From Callorhinus ursinus (taxonomy: Eukaryota; Chordata; Mammalia; Carnivora; Otariidae): a stretch of 64,000 nt of DNA. Position 1 is the stretch's first letter; every line of letters starts with the position of its first letter. Shown here piece after piece: positions 59,611 through 64,000 of the stretch. The notes beneath the pieces are model-generated. The model was not told the DNA's origin and did not search any database. It saw only the letters and a program-made list of their open reading frames with translations. Made by a program: the position numbers and the translations under genes. The stretch is from contig NW_020312785.1 of NCBI RefSeq assembly GCF_003265705.1, positions 16,461,066 through 16,525,065 of the forward strand, read 5' to 3'.

Positions 59611-60010
59611 CAAAAATCAACCACCTATAGAAATTTTAATGACTGATCAAGCACAAATAACTTACTAAACCAGGAAAAAAGAAAGACATCTTGAAATTTG
59701 AGGAAACAGACATTGTTTTCTTTTAACCCAAATAAAATTCGACATGCAACCAACACAGTAACACATTATTATGTAATCTTCTCTATATTTAAGGTACTCA
59801 ACGACAAAGTAATCAATCAGTATAACAGAATTATTGACAAGTTTCACCTTTGAGGAAACTTCTAAAGAATGAGATAGGTTAAGTTTAGTTTTTCTCATTC
59901 TGGAAATATTCAAATTATCAATGTCTTTCATATTGAAAAGAATGTGTTAATCAGATGCAAATCCACTTAAAAAATAAAAATTTAGAAACCCCAAATTTGA
60001 ATATTTTAAA

Positions 60011-60205
60011 GATTTTTTTAATTCATTTGAGACACAGAGATACAAAGAGAGAGAGAGAGCATGAGCAGGGGGAGAAGCAGAGGGAGGGGGAGAAGCAGAC
60101 TCCCTGCTGAGCAGGGAGCCCAATGAGGGGCTTGATCCCAGGACCCTGGGATCATACCTGAGCCGAAGGCAGATGATTAACCATGTAAGCCACCCAGGCA
60201 CCCCC
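60011..60205 (-). mobile_element. Carnivore tRNA-Lys SINE, reverse strand
   Basis: Reverse orientation with head 'gccacccaggcaccccc'. A perfect 18-bp TSD, aaatttgaatattttaaa, lies at 59,993-60,010 and 60,206-60,223. The 106-codon reverse frame at 59,947-60,267 runs through it and is not a gene. Confidence 0.97.
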
Positions 60206-60223
60206 AAATTTGAATATTTTAAA

Positions 60224-60630
60224 ACAACATGCTTGAGGAAAAGTTTTGCCACAACTGCCATTTTCACTAGCTACCAAATGAAACATTAGATCTTTCGACA
60301 TATCTGATGCCAAGCCATCACCTCCAGATATATGCAAAATAATTCATATTTTCTCCCATTGCAAAATTGTCACTGCATTTCTATTCTTTACAATTAGTGC
60401 ACAGGCTCCTAATAGGAATTTAAGGATCACCACAATGTGACCTTAATCTATTTCTCCCTCATTATTAGAATCTCTTGTTGCTGAAGCCACAGGGAAGAAA
60501 ACGTAGAAAGAGAAACAATTCATGAATTTAATGAAGGTAGATAAATTATTAGGTTCAAATGTTGCTTTAAGTATGGCTTACAAATAATTATTAATATTGA
60601 TAGTAATACATAATAAAATAACCTCTACAA
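60224..60630. other. Unique sequence
   Basis: Nothing recognised. Confidence 0.4.
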
Positions 60631-60634
60631 CAGC

Positions 60635-61120
60635 CACAATGATTCCCACAACCTGGTATCAGGTTCCTGTGCATATTCCCCCACCCCCTGAGTGTGGACA
60701 TGTCCTAGGGACTCACTTCTAATGAACAGAACATGGCAAAAATGATGGGAAGTCAATTCTAAGATTAGGTTGAAGAGAGGCTCTGACTTTGCTGGAGTGT
60801 CTCTACAGTAAGCGATCTGTCATGTTGTTAGTTGTTCCATGGAGAATCTCAAGTGACCAGAAACTTGTATTTCTGGCCAAAAGCCAGCAAGGAACTATGA
60901 CCTGCCAATGGCCATGTTAGTGAGGTTGGCAACAGATCCTCCTGCAGTTTAGATAAATGTAGCCCCTGCCAACAGATAGACTATAAGCAGGTGAGTGACC
61001 TGACCAGAAGTTCTCAGTGAGTTATCTCCAGATGCCTGACCCCAGAAGCTGAGATAATAACTATTTGTTGTTTCAAGCCTATACATTTAAAATAATTTAC
61101 AACTCAGAAGTAGATAATAA
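60635..61120 (+). mobile_element. MLT1-like MaLR LTR
   Basis: Blocks: 'ccccctgagtgtggac', 'gactcacttctaatgaacagaacatgg', 'agtcaattctaagattaggttgaag', 'agtgaggttggcaacagatcctcctgcagt', 'ctgaccccagaagctgagataataa' and 'ttgttgtttcaagcc', in LTR order. Family name approximate. Confidence 0.72.
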
Positions 61121-61959
61121 ATATACCCGTATAATGATGACTGACAAGGAGAGACCACTGTGTTTGCACCCTTGCCAGATGAATTGGCAAAGTTTCTAAC
61201 TTCCTCCCAAGCTGGCCTGGCAGGTCCTTTCCAATTCAAGTCAAAATTGCAGGAGTGATAAGGATTATGCAATTGTCCTTGACCAGGGAGGGGGGATAAA
61301 GAGAAGATCAGTAAGTAAATGTCTTATAATTTGTTGCCATCCCCCAGCCAACACCCCTAGAAAGATTCCAGGATATGATAGCTTCACTTGGATTATCAGT
61401 AGAAGTTCCCAAGATGGAGTGATTGGCTGTGTTTTTGAGATCCAAGGCTAGCTGGGCCACACACCTGGTATTTGCCTTTTGGTATTTGCTCTCTTGCCTT
61501 TGCTTCCCCTTTATCTTTCTTCACTCTAACTTCAATGGCACTACCTTCCCCAGGAAAACTCTAAGCTATAGATTTTTGCCTCAACCTTTTTCAGGAAACC
61601 TTCCGGCAGCAAATATATTCCTTACATATGCTTCTAAAAGTAGAAGTTCACATGAAAGTCCACCCGAACCTAATTTTAATTATTTTTAATTTGCTATAAA
61701 ATTATGTTTAACTCACATATATTATATACCTAACTTATTTTAGCCAAAGAGAGATAGAAGAAGGGTGAAAATTCTGATTTTTTTTCCCCAAATCTTTGGG
61801 AGCATAGATCTGAAAATTTAGCTATATGTAATGTTGGTGTTAAGTTATTATGAATTTGTCATACTTATTTTTAGAAAAAAATAATTTGAATGATATGGTT
61901 AGGTGTTGAAAAAAATCATAAACCAGATGGATACCTATGGTGTAGTTTTGGGAGTAGGT
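61121..61959. other. Unique sequence
   Basis: An 88-codon forward frame (61,423-61,689) has a hydrophobic first half but no recognised family; probably chance. Confidence 0.4.
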
Positions 61960-62675
61960 TGTTGGGGGCCAAAGCCCACTGCCAAGAAAGAATTCTTGAG
62001 ATGTCTTTGGTGCCAAAAGGTGATTTTATTAAAGCATGGGGTCAGGACCCATGGGGAGAAAATGAAGAAAGAGCCGCTGCCGTGGAGTTGTGAGGAATGG
62101 CTGATTATATACTTGAGAGTTGGGGAAGGTAAGGACAAAGGGAGGTGTCCAAAAGGACTTTCATATGCTAAAGAAGATTCAGGATACTGGAGGCCTTGCT
62201 ATTGTCAAGCTAAGGTTGTTTGCCCTCTAGCAAGGCATTAACATTAAGACAGTTGGGAGTTTCCACGAGGAATGTTATACTCTGCTTGCCTCAAGTATTT
62301 GTCAATGGGCTGCAGGTCATAAGGAAATTTAATTAAATTTACATTTCCTTCAACCTTTGTTTCCCACATCACTATGGAGGGGACGGTGATGTTAAGGCTC
62401 CAGGAAATTGAGTCTATGGGTTTCTGAAATTTAGGCTATTGATAAGAATGCTTTTTCCTTGTAAATCACTAAGGCATCTGTAAACTTATGGAGACACAGG
62501 TACTGCAGGACTGTGATCTCTATCAGTTTAAACACTTGTTTTTCCCTTTCCTTGCTTCGTTTAGGGCAGGCAGGAGTGTCTGAAGGCAGGGGTGAGGTGG
62601 GGGGGTTGGGGGGTTGGAGGGGCCGTTCCGGGTGTCAACTTGTGCTTTGTCCTCAACTTGCCTTCAGCTCTCTCA
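61960..62675 (-). mobile_element. Carnivore ERV1-type solo LTR, reverse strand
   Basis: Read on the reverse strand: a TATA box region (agtatataatcagcc, near 62,100-62,115), then a polyadenylation signal in 'tgctttaataaaatcacctt' (near 62,020-62,040) and a U5-like end 'ccaaagacatctcaagaattctttcttgg' finishing in '...ccccaaca'. I associate this pattern with a carnivore gammaretrovirus-like LTR group. No internal viral sequence adjoins it. The high-coordinate boundary (tgagagagctgaagg on the reverse strand) is uncertain. Confidence 0.75.
62589..62622 (+). other. G-run tract, potential G-quadruplex
   Basis: G runs of 4, 7, 6 and 4 bases (62,589-62,592, 62,599-62,605, 62,608-62,613, 62,619-62,622) with short loops, within the reverse-oriented LTR's upstream half. 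Confidence 0.8.
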
Positions 62676-64000
62676 TCACTAATGCATATATAGTTAATGC
62701 ATTAGAATATCTACTAAGATTTTGACAATGCGGTATTCAAGACATATGCCAGTTTCTGTGTTTGATTTAAGGTTGAAAATGAGTAAGGTTGGCAGCATCT
62801 CTAATGTATGACATGTTTATATAAGAAGAATACACATGATTGCTTTTCTTTCATTCTGTACTCTGTATTGCCTACATCTACTATAAGATCAGAGATGCTA
62901 AATAGTGTGAGAAATTATATAAAGAAAAATTTCAACAACAAAAACAACTATACCTCAAGTTTCATAATACAAAAGAATGCTAGATAAAAGATACTTAATT
63001 TGCCCTCAACTGCCACTGAATTACAGTGAATCATGAAAATTTATTTGCTGTATACAAATTAGGGAAGAGTCAAAGGAGAAAGGAAGGATGACCTGAAAAG
63101 TTGAAGCTTTGCCAGACGTGGCTTAACAGATGTGAAATATCTATGGTCTTGATCTTAAGGAGACTTGAAGATTCAGCATGTAATAAATTCTACCTAATTA
63201 GAACAATTGGTAAGAATGTTCAGAAAAGCAAATTCAAGTAAATTAATATTTTGAGTATGTGAATGATTCGTATGAGGCTGTGTTAAAGAGATAATGATTA
63301 GTAAACATAATCATGGTTCTAATAACACAAGGCAGTTCTCTATACATATATTTACACAAATAATGGACTCCTATGTCATATTCTCAAGGTGATCTTGAAA
63401 GTTTCTAAGCAAATTTTGTTCACAAATAAAAAATAATCTTAAAGCAGTGTTTATTTAGGAATATTCCAAACTGCAATTTATTTTTCAGCCTGGTAATTTT
63501 CTTGCCATAGTTTTTTTTAAAGGTTAAGGTGTATTTTGAACCATTAGTAGTCATTCTTAAAACATTGGCTTTGAAAAACTCATCAATATGGTTATATGGC
63601 CAATGTTAAATATTGGGGGCAAAATTCCAAATCTACTGGTTTATTGCTGTAGAACATGTATTTTCTTTCTAACTTATTTCTTAAATAAAATTTAATATTT
63701 CTCTTTATGAAATAACTATCCTGGCCCTGGTGATTGAAATTGTATAATTCATTGATTTGATTGCCTATTATAAATATTCTCTTCCGACTTAAACAGTAAT
63801 CATTGAATTAATTTTTAAAACTGTGCTAACCAATGTCAAGCTGGATTTGTATTACATCAATATTCTATTACCAAAAAAGTTTAATTTATAGTGACTTTTT
63901 CATGTAATGTGGGTCACTGGCAAAAATAAGAGCCCTGCTGGCTTCATAAAGTTAGAGGGTTCCAAATCATTAACATACAAAATTAATAATAAACCATTTA
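62676..64000. other. Unique AT-rich sequence to window end
   Basis: No gene or repeat family recognised. Confidence 0.45.

Noticed and set aside
61423..61689. Secreted small protein
   Set aside because: A hydrophobic N-terminal half arises from T-rich sequence; there is no supporting context or recognised family.

Overview
This is an AT-rich stretch of a mammalian nuclear genome, almost certainly from an arctoid (dog-like) carnivore such as a bear, seal or mustelid. The main evidence is 17 recognisable copies of the carnivore tRNA-Lys-derived SINE (SINEC/Can-SINE type). Each has the 'cctgggtggctcagt' head, the 'gggatcgagcccc' middle, a CT-rich tail region and an AATAAA-rich poly(A) end. There is also an L1 whose 5' UTR, ORF1, ORF2 and 3' UTR match the carnivore L1 lineage. 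No host protein-coding exon, rRNA, tRNA gene, CRISPR array or prokaryotic feature could be supported. The window reads as intergenic or deep intronic DNA.

Layout. Positions 1-6.4 kb hold unique AT-rich sequence, two SINEs, an old L1 3' end and a 5'-inverted L1. Positions 6,408-13,692 hold a near-complete L1 (about 7.07 kb after subtracting a nested SINE). It has a matching target-site duplication (TSD), a YY1-like site at its 5' edge, a broken ORF1, a multiply frameshifted ORF2 and a two-part 3' UTR. Positions 15.1-17.8 kb hold a reverse-strand ORF2 fragment lacking its 3' end, plus two reverse SINEs. Positions 18.7-23.7 kb hold a MIR and a very old forward L1M, split by an MLT1 LTR and a SINE. 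Positions 24-28.6 kb hold old repeat pieces, a tiny L1 tail, a GC-elevated unexplained block and two SINEs. Positions 28.8-36.3 kb hold three old reverse-strand L1M fragments, interrupted by SINEs and an unidentified insertion of about 590 bp. Positions 36.3-47 kb are mostly unique, with an MLT2-type LTR, SINE, MIRs and a Tigger-like DNA transposon. Positions 47.1-53.4 kb hold a carnivore L1 3' end, an unexplained 144-codon ORF, a reverse MST/THE1-like MaLR and two L1M 3' ends. Positions 53.4-64 kb are mostly unique, with three SINEs, an MLT1-like LTR and a carnivore ERV1-type solo LTR with a G-run tract.

Nothing here looks like a novel biological system. The points worth a second look are structural: the L1 with its compound tail, the L1 inversion, the unknown insertion with a CTCF-like motif, near-perfect palindromes and hairpins, a possible 3' transduction on a very short L1 tail, and the isolated 144-codon ORF. 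Family names come from recognising sequence patterns; no database search was run, so subfamily names are approximate.
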